Source: Candidatus Sabulitectum sp.
GTDB taxonomy: Bacteria; Fermentibacterota; Fermentibacteria; Fermentibacterales; JCC-6
Direction: 5' to 3'
Assembly: GCA_029938555.1 (NCBI GenBank)
Contig: JAOZUR010000021.1
Location: 1-42,632, forward strand
DNA: 42,632 bases
The stretch's first letter is position 1. Each line of letters opens with the position of its first letter. The notes beneath the pieces were generated by a model. The model was given only the letters and a program-made list of their open reading frames with translations. It ran no database searches and was not told the origin of the DNA. A program made the position numbers and the translations under genes. Shown here one piece after another: positions 1 through 7,793 of this stretch.

Positions 1-122
1 GTTTCATAAATATCCACGCAGATTTCCTGATTGCTCGCAGAATGCGAAAGGTGCTATTGTGTTCTTATGTGTTCGTGTGTATGTTATGGGTAGACAGGCG
101 AAGGTGATTATGGAGGTATGTG

Positions 123-362
123 ATGTCAAAAACTGTCACACTTAGATTAGATGATAAAAACTATGCACAGTTCCGAAAGTTAGCCAAGCAAGACAACCGT
201 CCCCTTTCAAACTTCATTGAGACAGCAGCTTTGAGGTATATAGAAGAGCATGGTTTTGTAGATGAGTATGAAATGACAGAGATTATGGAGAACAAGGAAC
301 TTAACCGAAGCATTGTAAATGGATTAAGAGATTCTAAATCAGGGCAGGGTAGATTTGTCTGA
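123..362 (+). CDS. Ribbon-helix-helix antitoxin (CopG/RelB-like)
   Basis: Probable antitoxin of a type II toxin-antitoxin pair; it would neutralise the downstream toxin and repress the operon. The first ~45 residues have the RHH pattern: a short strand (TVTLRLDD) followed by two helices with the turn RPLSNFIETAA. The acidic C-terminal part is the likely toxin-binding tail. A GTG at 120 directly precedes the ATG at 123; I chose the ATG because GGAGG at 112-116 lies 6 nt before it. The gene overlaps the toxin gene by 8 bp, typical of such pairs. The assignment rests on fold pattern and context, so the exact family is open. Confidence 0.8.
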   Translation: MSKTVTLRLDDKNYAQFRKLAKQDNRPLSNFIETAALRYIEEHGFVDEYEMTEIMENKELNRSIVNGLRDSKSGQGRFV

Positions 363-636
363 ATTTAGAATATTTGAAACCGATGAATTCACAAAGAAAT
401 TAGACAAGTTACCCAAGAGCGAATCTGGTTTTCTCAGGAGAAAGCTTGATAGTTACGCTTATCCACAGATTAGTTCAGAGCCGTTCTATGGGAAAAACAT
501 AAAAAAGCTTAGAGGTTACACACCAGAAACTTGGCGATATCGAATCGGATCATATAGGGTTTTCTATGTCGTGGACATTAGTGAACGTGTAGTATACATG
601 CTCACGATAGATGCCAGAAAAGATGCATATCGGTAA
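355..636 (+). CDS. RelE/ParE-family toxin
   Basis: Toxin partner of the preceding RHH protein. The 93 residues fit the compact RelE/ParE fold: N-terminal helices (FTKKLDKLPK), a central IKKLRGYTPETWRYRIGSYR segment and a closing beta hairpin FYVVDISERVVYMLTIDARKDAYR-type end with basic residues. The central KLRG...WRYRIGSYRV pattern is characteristic of the superfamily. In known members RelE cleaves ribosome-bound mRNA and ParE poisons gyrase; the sequence does not tell me which applies. The start is TTG, inside the antitoxin gene, consistent with translational coupling. No damage is seen. Confidence 0.85.
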   Translation: MSEFRIFETDEFTKKLDKLPKSESGFLRRKLDSYAYPQISSEPFYGKNIKKLRGYTPETWRYRIGSYRVFYVVDISERVVYMLTIDARKDAYR

Positions 637-721
637 GAAATACTGATCATTTTATGAATCAGCCAAGCAGATGAATACTGTTATTCCCGTTCCGGGGATT
701 TAACTTCGCATAAGATTATCA
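637..721. other. Intergenic spacer with small hairpin
   Basis: This spacer separates the toxin gene from the methyltransferase remnant. Positions 643-662 form a hairpin (CTGAT-CAT / ATG-A-ATCAG) with one bulged A on the right arm. There is no T-run after it, so it is not a standard terminator. A bulged base of this kind also occurs in integron attC sites, but I see no flanking core sequences here and do not call one. Confidence 0.3.
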
Positions 722-1192
722 TCAAGATTTGCCGTTCGGTTTGAGAATTCTATGCGCCTCTGCAAAGAATTGTCTTCGATCTTCTCCGATAATGCAATGA
801 GAGCATGAGGCATCTACAACAACATCAAAATTATTGTCTGGATACGGTAAGTTGGTTACTTCACCAACCTCGAATTCCGCATATGCCTTTTGTCTACTTG
901 TTTTACTTTTTGCCCACTCAATGGCAATTGGTGCAATATCAATACCGAATATATTGAAACCTTTAGATTCCATTTCAAGAGAGACACTGCCATCACCGCA
1001 TCCCAACTCAAGAATTTTGCCAGACGAGATGTCCTGCTTATTCATGCCTTCAGAGATTACCTTAACCATTGTTTGAACAGAATTATTGTCGCTCCAGCCT
1101 GTTCTGTCTTCATCGATAATCCTTTTGTACGCTCTCTCATGAATTCCAAGATAGTCGGTTTTTCGTATTTCCTTATCTCTCGCTAAAAATGA
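722..1192 (-). pseudogene. Class I SAM methyltransferase fragment, both ends damaged
   Basis: The reading frame contains the AdoMet-binding core: motif I ILELGCGDGS, the acidic loop IFGIDIAP, and the DVVVDASCSHCII and ILKPNG segments of a Rossmann methyltransferase. It stops directly after ILKPNGKS, before the last strands such enzymes normally have. Upstream of the only ATG (1069) the same frame stays open for about 40 further codons (DYLGIHERAYKRIIDED-like) that look like a genuine N-terminal region, but no ATG, GTG or TTG precedes them before the stop at 1193-1195. I therefore read it as a decayed gene rather than a working 115-residue enzyme. Substrate unknown. Confidence 0.6.
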
Positions 1193-1478
1193 TTATACAG
1201 CATCAGGTAAACTCGTTAAAATGAATAATGACACATTGGTTGTGGCGTGTCAATTGCTATTGGTTGCAATAGGTGATAAACGCCTGTATACATGACATGG
1301 TGATTCTCGTGGTTGCCTGAGTCAGGTAAACTTGGAGGTTGAATTTTTGAGAGCTATTGATGCTGATCTTTTTTCAAGAAAAACACAGGTTCGAAACTAT
1401 CGGGTAGTTGACCTGTGAGCTTCTTAAGACTATCCTTATTAGAGTATTAACCATGGATAGAAATGGAGCTGTATTTGT
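1193..1478. repeat. Non-coding gap with direct and inverted repeats
   Basis: No gene is evident. An 11-bp direct repeat, TCAGGTAAACT, occurs at 1203-1213 and 1322-1332. Between them is a nested imperfect palindrome, 1244-1284: outer arms GGCGT/ACGCC and inner arms CTATTG/CAATAG around GTTG. The second direct-repeat copy overlaps CCTGA-G-TCAGG (1316-1326). A GGAGG at about 1335 precedes a 23-codon open frame that I do not regard as established. The meaning of these repeats is unknown. Confidence 0.35.
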
Positions 1479-1826
1479 ATGAAGTTTCTTCGCTATTTTT
1501 CAATTGTTTTAAGTTTTTTGCTTCTTGGGGCGCATTTCCGCTGGCACCAGCTGGATTTTGTTTCATTTCCTGTGATTCTGCTACCATTGCTGCTTTTTGT
1601 GAAAAAATCATGGGCTGCCCGAACTATTCAGGTGGTGTTGTTTTTAGGCGGTTTGGAATGGGTCAGAACCACCATAGAGATTGCTTCAGAACGAATCGCA
1701 GATGGTGAACCCTGGGTTAAAATGGCAGTTATTCTTGGGGCAGTTGCAGTATTTACTGCAGTTTCGGCTTTACCATTTTCTAAGAATAGTGACATGAGAA
1801 AGCGGTACGGTCTGGAAAAAAGTTAA
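1479..1826 (+). CDS. Small integral membrane protein, unknown function
   Basis: A 115-residue protein with three or four hydrophobic segments: MKFLRYFSIVLSFLLLGAHF at the N-terminus, a second around residues 28-45, a third around 50-62, and AVILGAVAVFTAVSALPF near the C-terminus. Its tail is short and basic (KRYGLEKS). It resembles small uncharacterised membrane proteins of similar length in diverse bacteria, but I cannot name a function. The ATG follows a GGAG by about 10 nt. The stop codon lies inside the stem of the terminator that closes this block. Confidence 0.6.
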   Translation: MKFLRYFSIVLSFLLLGAHFRWHQLDFVSFPVILLPLLLFVKKSWAARTIQVVLFLGGLEWVRTTIEIASERIADGEPWVKMAVILGAVAVFTAVSALPFSKNSDMRKRYGLEKS

Positions 1827-1849
1827 GGGTCAGGTCTGACCCTTAACTT
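1820..1849. terminator. Bidirectional palindromic terminator
   Basis: Two 14-nt perfect arms (AAGTTAAGGGTCAG and its complement) are separated by 2 nt. A-rich sequence flanks one side and T-rich the other, so the hairpin can end transcription from both sides. It lies between two convergent genes. Confidence 0.8.
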
Positions 1850-1865
1850 TGTTGTTTATTTATGA

Positions 1866-3392
1866 TTAACCGTTGTACAGTTTTTTGCTGCTGAATCTAG
1901 GGTCGCTAGTAACATTGATTCCCAAGCTGCGAAGACCGCTTGCGTCACTTGATGATGGCATGTGTGTAAGATGAGCTTCGCATTTTCTAAGCTCTTTGAG
2001 TTTTTCCATTCCAAGGGCTGCGTGTTCTGAAGTTGCAGCACTTACGCTAAGAGCGATAAGCACTTCTTCCAGGTCAAGCCTTAATGGAAGAGAGTTTGTT
2101 GTGGCTTTCAACTTCCGTATTGATTGAATAATGGCAGGGGAAAGAAGATGAACCCTGTCTTTGATCCCAGCAAGTTTTTTTATGGCATTAAGAACCATTG
2201 CAGAAGAGGTATGCATTAACTCTGTACTTTTTCCAGTGACTATTGAACCATCAGGTAGCTGAAGTGCAGAAGCCCTGATATCATGAAGGTCTGGATTTGC
2301 TTCTTCAAGGGAAACTCTTTTTTCAGCCGCTTCAACAACTGAACGATCATATCTGGTAAGACCAAGATTGCTCATGAGCACTTCAATTTTTTCTACAGTT
2401 TTTTTGTCAGCCAAACCCATGGCGTATTCGCATTTGTATCGGAAATAGCGTCTTATAACTTCCTGTTTTGCAGCGTATCGAACAACTTCGTCATCAGTAA
2501 TGCCAAAACCAACACGATTTACGCCCATATCAGTAGGAGAAGCATAAGGCGATTCACTACCGGTAATTCTTTCTAGAATTCGTTTAACCACAGGAAATGC
2601 TTCTACATCGCGGTTGTAGTTAATTGCGATCTTATCATAAGCATCCAGGTGAAAAGGGTCTACAAGATTTACATCTTGCAGGTCAGCCGTGGCTGCTTCA
2701 TAAGCGTCATTGACTGGGTGTTTTAAGGGAAGGTTCCATACAGGGAAAGTCTCAAACTTTGCATAACCGGCTTTTACTCCTCTTTTTTGGTCGTGGTAAA
2801 GCTGGGAGAGACAAGTGGCAAGTTTTCCACTGCCAGGTCCAGGGCCGGTGATAACCACAAGCGGTTTTGTCGGTTCGATATAATCATTTTTGCCGTAACC
2901 TTTTTCACTAACAATCAAGTCGACATCAGTGGGATAACCTTTTGTATAGTAGTGTCGGAATACATCAATACCGCGCCTTTTAAGACCATTCTCAAATGAA
3001 ATTGCTGAAGGTTGTTCTTCAAACCTTGTAATTACAACTCCCCGAAGGTTAATGCCGTGGGATCTGAAACCATCAATAAGCATTAAAGCATCTGCATCAT
3101 AAGTAATGCCGAAATCACCTCTGATTCTTCTTTTCTCAATATCTCCTGCATAGATGCAGAGAATTATTTCTGCTTTGTCTCGTAATTTTTCAAGAAGTCG
3201 AATTTTCACATTTGGATCATAACCAGGCAGAATTCTTGCTGCATGATGATCGTTCATAAGTTTTCCGCCGAATTCAAGGTAAAGTCTGTCATCGGCATTA
3301 TCAACCCGCCTGATGATTTCAGCAGATTGTTCTTCTAAATATTTTTCATTATCAAAACCTGATTTCCCAATCACAATAAAACCCCTCTCCAT
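1866..3392 (-). CDS. DUF1846 (UPF0371) family protein
   Basis: A 508-residue protein matching the DUF1846 family along its whole length: the N-terminal GFDNEKYLEEQSAEI start region, the LYLEFGGKLMNDHHAARILPG stretch and the glycine-rich loop ITGPGPGSGKLATCLSQLY near residues 180-200, which resembles a P-loop. The family is widespread and structurally characterised, but I know of no firmly assigned reaction. A TTG two codons upstream (3398) is an alternative start; I prefer the ATG at 3392, which begins MERGFIVIGKSG. No strong Shine-Dalgarno is visible. The gene stands alone, convergent with its left neighbour. Confidence 0.85.
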   Translation of the reverse strand: MERGFIVIGKSGFDNEKYLEEQSAEIIRRVDNADDRLYLEFGGKLMNDHHAARILPGYDPNVKIRLLEKLRDKAEIILCIYAGDIEKRRIRGDFGITYDADALMLIDGFRSHGINLRGVVITRFEEQPSAISFENGLKRRGIDVFRHYYTKGYPTDVDLIVSEKGYGKNDYIEPTKPLVVITGPGPGSGKLATCLSQLYHDQKRGVKAGYAKFETFPVWNLPLKHPVNDAYEAATADLQDVNLVDPFHLDAYDKIAINYNRDVEAFPVVKRILERITGSESPYASPTDMGVNRVGFGITDDEVVRYAAKQEVIRRYFRYKCEYAMGLADKKTVEKIEVLMSNLGLTRYDRSVVEAAEKRVSLEEANPDLHDIRASALQLPDGSIVTGKSTELMHTSSAMVLNAIKKLAGIKDRVHLLSPAIIQSIRKLKATTNSLPLRLDLEEVLIALSVSAATSEHAALGMEKLKELRKCEAHLTHMPSSSDASGLRSLGINVTSDPRFSSKKLYNG

Positions 3393-3431
3393 CTTCAAAC
3401 AAATAATTAACTAGTATCATTGTATGCGCAT

Positions 3432-3437
3432 ATTATA
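3432..3437 (-). promoter_or_regulatory. Likely -10 box of the DUF1846 gene
   Basis: On the minus strand this reads TATAAT, 40 nt upstream of the chosen start. No good -35 box sits 16-18 nt further upstream; that stretch is A-rich. Confidence 0.4.
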
Positions 3438-3474
3438 CTTTGATTTTTTTTCAGAATGACCTGATTTTTGGGTT

Positions 3475-3501
3475 CCCCGGCAGTTATGAAATCCACCGGG
3501 G
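3475..3501 (-). terminator. Hairpin after sppA-like gene, possible terminator
   Basis: Perfect 6-nt G/C arms CCCCGG/CCGGGG enclose 15 nt, starting 13 nt beyond the stop of the SppA-like gene. No T-run follows on the minus strand, so it would be a weak or factor-assisted terminator. Confidence 0.4.
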
Positions 3502-3514
3502 ATATAAAAATAAA

Positions 3515-5851
3515 TTAGTCAGTTACTATGACTGGAGCTAAATAAAGTGGTCCTTGGCTGTTCAAGAACGGATCATCAGTTATGCTTTTTATCTCGTCAA
3601 GAGTAGATAATCCACTGGGTAGAAGGCTGATTGTACCAAACCCAGAGAGCTCTGGAAAAACTACTATTTCAGGATTCTCGTTCATTTCAGCTAGATTTGC
3701 AGCATAGGTTATTGCATCTACAACTCCACCATTGAAATCAACTAGACCGATTTCAACAGCATCTGCACCTGACCATACTCGACCCTGTCCAATTTGATCT
3801 ACCTGGTCAAAAGTCATTTCACGACCTTCAGATACAGTCTGCACAAAGAGGTTGTAACCTTCTTGCATGGCTTCAAAATGCCGTTCATACTGTTCTTCTG
3901 TATAGGGTTCATACGGGTTGCCAGGGAAGCCTGCAGGGCGAATCTCAATCTTTTCAACATTTATGCCGATTCGTTCAAGAAGTTCGCCATACACTATTTT
4001 TCCGCTGATGATTCCTATTGAACCTGTAACGGTTAATTTGTCAGCAAAAATTGCATCTGCGCCACATGCCATGTAATAACCACCGCTGGCAGCAACGCTG
4101 CCCATGCTTACCACAACAGGCATTGATTCTCTGATATTCTCCACAGCATGGAACATATCATCACTGGCCATGGCTTCTCCACCGCCAGAGTTTATTCTAA
4201 GAACTATTGCTTCCACACCTCTGGTATTTGCTGCTTGTTCGAGCATTTCAATCACTGTTTGGCTGCCCATGGTACGGCCAAGAAGAGAGCTGCCGCTGTA
4301 TCCTCCAGTAATGTTACCATCTGCAATAACCACCGCTACTCTTGGGTCTGTTCCCCAGTTTGAAGATGCTGCTGGAAGGTTTGAGTAGTAAATTGGATTC
4401 ATGGTGCTGATAGAGTGACCAAGTTCATCTTCAATAAATTCCTGAAACTGATCCTTGTAAAGCAATGTATCCACAAGGCCCATACGCACCATGGACTCTC
4501 CTGCAAAAGGAGACTGTTCGAAAAGAACACTCATCTGCGCAGGCTCTAACCCTCTGCCTTCACTTATTCCACGAACAATTTCAGCTTTAAAGCTTTCCAG
4601 TAGAGCGGTGGTAGCTTCAATCTGAGCATCAGAAATTTCATATTCTGTGAGCATATCACTAAAGCTTTTGTAGGCTCCAATATGCATGAGATCAGGGTAA
4701 ACTCCTATGTTATCAAGTAATCCCCTTAAAAAATAAGTATAACCGGTGAAACCACTTACCGAAATTTGCCCTGCTTTGTGCACACATATAGATCTTGCTG
4801 CACTGGCAGTATAATAAGAACCTTTGCCTGCATATTCCATGTAAGCATATACTGGCTTGCCGTTAGAACGGTAGTCTATCATTATGGCTCTTAATTCTTC
4901 AGCCTGGGCTCCACTTAAAGAATAATCGGAAAAATCCACCATAAGCCCCTTGATATCAGGATCGTTTGTGCCTTGGGCAATTGCATTCATTTGTGTTGTG
5001 AAAGAAGGATTCCTTGGGCCGAGAAATGATCTGGATGGCAGTTCATCTCCATGATTGGTGCTGTAACTGAGGAAATCTGGAAGGGGTTGAATCAAACTTG
5101 GTTGAGAATATTGATTCATAATCAGTTCCACAGTTGTTCCAAGGTAGTTGCCATCACTGATGTCAGAACCTGCGGAAATTCCTGCTTTTCCAAAGTCAAG
5201 TTGTATGCCTGCGGAGATCATATCATTCTCGCTGTATGATCCACGGAATGTTAAACCGTCTATGACCCGGACTTCAGCGCCTGCTGCCCATCTGCTGCTT
5301 ACATTATCTGATTGGAATCGGTAGTCGCCTGTTAATGTAACTGATTCGTCACCAAATGGTCTTAGGGCGATTCCAGTAATGTAGCAGGATTCAATGTCTC
5401 CGGTGGAAGTTCGACCGGTTACACCAAATCCGATGTGGTCATCTGGTCGGAGATTTAATCCCATTGTGAAGAATTTTTCTCCTTCTTGGGCATGATTTTT
5501 GATGGTGGGATCATACCAGGTGTAACCTAAACCAGCTGAAAGGTTACTTCCGATCTGAAATGATCCTGAAGTGGTGAATCGTCTTAGATTCTGATTGTCT
5601 TCCCACCAGCCGGTGAAACCTCCGGATTTATCTTCCAGGGTGAATCGATCAAAGTGTTCAAAAGTGCTGTCACTGAATACGGCTCCTATGCGAAACCGTG
5701 ATCCGTGAAGCCAGCTTGTACCTGCTGGATTTACTAGCATGGTATTGTCAGCTTCTGGATATGCTGTCCACCAGAATGGAACACTTGGTCCCGGGGCAGG
5801 ATCCATGCCCCATGAAAGCAAAGCAAGAGCAAGAATCAATGAACTAGTCAA
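3515..5851 (-). CDS. sppA: SppA-type S49 peptidase with N-terminal beta-barrel-like region
   Basis: SppA (family S49) degrades cleaved signal peptides and membrane proteins from the periplasmic side. This 778-residue protein has a signal peptide (MTSSLILALALLSWGMD), then about 220 residues of alternating amphipathic strands (such as SAGLGYTWYD and IGFGVTGRTS) like an outer-membrane barrel, then two S49 domains at about 270-480 and 500-720. The tandem arrangement matches long-form SppA. The Lys of the Ser-Lys dyad is expected in GAYKSFSD (~394) in the first domain, and the Ser in GSVAASGGYYMA (~588) in the second; both are present. The TTG start follows AAAGGTGG. It probably forms an operon with the barrel gene 83 bp upstream. 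The barrel fusion is the odd feature. Confidence 0.85.
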   Translation of the reverse strand: MTSSLILALALLSWGMDPAPGPSVPFWWTAYPEADNTMLVNPAGTSWLHGSRFRIGAVFSDSTFEHFDRFTLEDKSGGFTGWWEDNQNLRRFTTSGSFQIGSNLSAGLGYTWYDPTIKNHAQEGEKFFTMGLNLRPDDHIGFGVTGRTSTGDIESCYITGIALRPFGDESVTLTGDYRFQSDNVSSRWAAGAEVRVIDGLTFRGSYSENDMISAGIQLDFGKAGISAGSDISDGNYLGTTVELIMNQYSQPSLIQPLPDFLSYSTNHGDELPSRSFLGPRNPSFTTQMNAIAQGTNDPDIKGLMVDFSDYSLSGAQAEELRAIMIDYRSNGKPVYAYMEYAGKGSYYTASAARSICVHKAGQISVSGFTGYTYFLRGLLDNIGVYPDLMHIGAYKSFSDMLTEYEISDAQIEATTALLESFKAEIVRGISEGRGLEPAQMSVLFEQSPFAGESMVRMGLVDTLLYKDQFQEFIEDELGHSISTMNPIYYSNLPAASSNWGTDPRVAVVIADGNITGGYSGSSLLGRTMGSQTVIEMLEQAANTRGVEAIVLRINSGGGEAMASDDMFHAVENIRESMPVVVSMGSVAASGGYYMACGADAIFADKLTVTGSIGIISGKIVYGELLERIGINVEKIEIRPAGFPGNPYEPYTEEQYERHFEAMQEGYNLFVQTVSEGREMTFDQVDQIGQGRVWSGADAVEIGLVDFNGGVVDAITYAANLAEMNENPEIVVFPELSGFGTISLLPSGLSTLDEIKSITDDPFLNSQGPLYLAPVIVTD

Positions 5852-5934
5852 AATTTACCACCTTTCTGTTCAGGTTGTTTCTAACTTAATGAATAGGTAG
5901 TGATTTATGCAAAAAAACCACAAAAGGTTGGTGA

Positions 5935-6960
5935 CTAAAAAGCTTGATCAAACCCGCTTTGAATCCGCATTCCATCATCACCCCATGCGGCATCTATCCT
6001 CATTTCTGCATTGTCGGGCAGGGCAAGCCTGAACCCACCTCCAATATCAGTGTGCAGGCTGTTCACTGTAAGTTCTTCGTATAACTCAGCAACTGCGCCA
6101 GCTTCTGCAAAGGCGGCTGCTGATAAGGTAATTAGTTTGTCACCTTCATGATTTTTCAGAGAAAAGACTTCATTTTTTAGCTCCAACTGGTACAAAGTCC
6201 AGATTGGGCCTGTGAATCTGTAATCATTGTATCCTCTAAAGTTTACATTCTGTCCGATGCCAGAAGCGTAAGGTATAGGAGTGTTTTCTATGCCGTACTG
6301 TTGGTGAAGCCTTGCTCCCACAGAGATCAAAGCTGAATTCCAAGGTTCTACAGTAACTTTGATCTTGTGTGTTAAGCCACCGTAAGAGACATTTCCTTCT
6401 TGAAAAAACCCATCAGTACTAATTAGTACGTCGCTATTTTCAGTAAGAGGAATTGCATAACCAAGTGTAACTCGTAATCCACCGGTCCAGGTGGAGGCGA
6501 ATACTTCACCGGGAAGCCTGTTCCAAAGGTAACTGGTTTCTCTATCGTATACTGTAGATTGTCTAACATCCACGCCGCAAGTTAAAAAAACATTCTTCCA
6601 GTATGGGAATGCAAATTCAGCAAGAAAGTTTCTTTTCTCAAAATGCATTGTGGCAGTAGAGTCTGAATTTGTTTGATTTCCCCATCCGTACCAGTCTTTA
6701 TCTAATACTTTACGGTACTCAATAGTAGAGGTGAGTACTCCTGAATCAAAGTATCTGATTATACTTGGTTGGAACTTTACTACCCCTGCTGTGCCATAGT
6801 AAGTATCGATGGTTAACTGATTATCGGGATTTGTAAAAGGGAATAGAAAGAACCCTCCCAGTATAAAACCGGAAGATGCAGAATAACCAAGAGCTGGAAG
6901 AGCAGTGAAAGCGTTTGCAGTTAGTGCTGTAAGTATAAGTATAAGAACTGTGTGTTTCAT
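5935..6960 (-). CDS. Omp85/BamA-like outer-membrane barrel without POTRA domains
   Basis: Exported outer-membrane protein of 341 residues. A signal peptide (MKHTVLILILTALTANAF) is followed directly by beta-strand repeats, with no room for POTRA domains. The segment NVNFRGYNDYRFTG, about 110 residues from the end, matches the conserved (V/F)RGY loop-6 motif of Omp85 proteins, and the chain ends in an aromatic residue (QSGFDQAF), as recognised by the assembly machinery. The ATG at 6960 was chosen because GGGG precedes it by 5-6 nt and the signal peptide begins there; an in-frame ATG lies 11 codons upstream. It may insert or secrete a surface component; partner unknown. Confidence 0.65.
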   Translation of the reverse strand: MKHTVLILILTALTANAFTALPALGYSASSGFILGGFFLFPFTNPDNQLTIDTYYGTAGVVKFQPSIIRYFDSGVLTSTIEYRKVLDKDWYGWGNQTNSDSTATMHFEKRNFLAEFAFPYWKNVFLTCGVDVRQSTVYDRETSYLWNRLPGEVFASTWTGGLRVTLGYAIPLTENSDVLISTDGFFQEGNVSYGGLTHKIKVTVEPWNSALISVGARLHQQYGIENTPIPYASGIGQNVNFRGYNDYRFTGPIWTLYQLELKNEVFSLKNHEGDKLITLSAAAFAEAGAVAELYEELTVNSLHTDIGGGFRLALPDNAEMRIDAAWGDDGMRIQSGFDQAF

Positions 6961-7076
6961 TCGTTTCCCCTTGTTTGATTTAACTTGAAACATAATACTA
7001 TGGAAATTTAATGGAGATGCAACAATAATTGTTATGAATTATATTGTGACAAACCATGAAACTAGGAGGGTAGAGG
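6961..7076. promoter_or_regulatory. Divergent promoter region with operator-like palindrome
   Basis: This gap separates the minus-strand envelope genes from the long plus-strand polysaccharide operon, so it must carry both promoters. A perfect 6-1-6 palindrome, AACAAT-A-ATTGTT, lies at 7021-7033. A TATTAT on the minus strand and a TATATT on the plus strand are possible -10 boxes, both with poor -35 matches. AGGAGGG at 7063-7069 is the ribosome binding site for the first operon gene. Confidence 0.45.
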
Positions 7077-7784
7077 TTGAGTAAACCCCTTGTCATTATA
7101 CCTACATACAACGAGCTTGAAAATATACGGAATATTATTCCCAAATTGCTTTCGCTTCCTATTGAAACGGATGTACTTGTTGTTGACGATTCCAGTCCTG
7201 ATGGAACTGGAGATGCCGTGCTTTCTTTTAAAGATACAGACAGGGTTCATCTGCTTAGTAGGCCAGTAAAAAAAGGCCTAGGGCAGGCGTATGTTGCAGG
7301 TTTTACCTGGGCGCTTGAAAGACCTGAATTTGATCCAATAATTCAAATGGATGCAGATTTTTCCCATGATCCTGATTCTGTTCCCTCTCTTGTTAATGAG
7401 TTGAAGAATAGTGACCTTGTCATAGGGTCCAGGTATAAAAGTGGGGTTAATGTTGTAAACTGGCCTCTTCACCGTTTAATGCTTTCCTGGTTTGCAAACA
7501 AGTATTCTAAGATCATTACCGGTCTTCCAGTTGAGGATGCCACCGGTGGGTTTAAGGCATTCAAAAGATCAGCCTTGGAAAAACTAAATCTTTCTACTAT
7601 CAGATCAGATGGATACTCTTTTCAAATAGAAGTAACTTACAAACTTTATAAAGCGGGATGCTCAGTATCAGAGGTACCTATAGTTTTTGTTGACAGACAT
7701 TCAGGCACGTCTAAGATGTCTCGTTCTATTGTCTGGGAAGCTGCCTGGATGGTCTGGCATATTCGTTTCCCATGGCTTTTCTGA
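7077..7784 (+). CDS. Polyprenol-phosphate mannosyl/glycosyl synthase (GT2, Dpm1-like)
   Basis: This family transfers a sugar, often mannose, from a nucleotide sugar to polyprenyl phosphate on the cytoplasmic face; the product feeds GT-C enzymes. The 235 residues contain IIPTYNELENI at the N-terminus, VVDDSSPDGTGD (residues 35-46), MDADFSHDP (91-99) with the metal-binding DxD, GSRYKSG, and the ATGGFKAFKR and DGYSFQIE segments diagnostic of DPM synthases. No C-terminal membrane segments, so it is the short Dpm1 form. The TTG start follows AGGAGGG. First gene of the 18-gene run; a GT-C protein four genes on is a plausible user of its product. Confidence 0.85.
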   Translation: MSKPLVIIPTYNELENIRNIIPKLLSLPIETDVLVVDDSSPDGTGDAVLSFKDTDRVHLLSRPVKKGLGQAYVAGFTWALERPEFDPIIQMDADFSHDPDSVPSLVNELKNSDLVIGSRYKSGVNVVNWPLHRLMLSWFANKYSKIITGLPVEDATGGFKAFKRSALEKLNLSTIRSDGYSFQIEVTYKLYKAGCSVSEVPIVFVDRHSGTSKMSRSIVWEAAWMVWHIRFPWLF

Positions 7785-7793
7785 GAGGATAAT

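Noticed and set aside
643-662. attC or terminator after the RelE-type toxin
   Set aside because: There is a hairpin with one bulged base, but no attC cores and no T-run.
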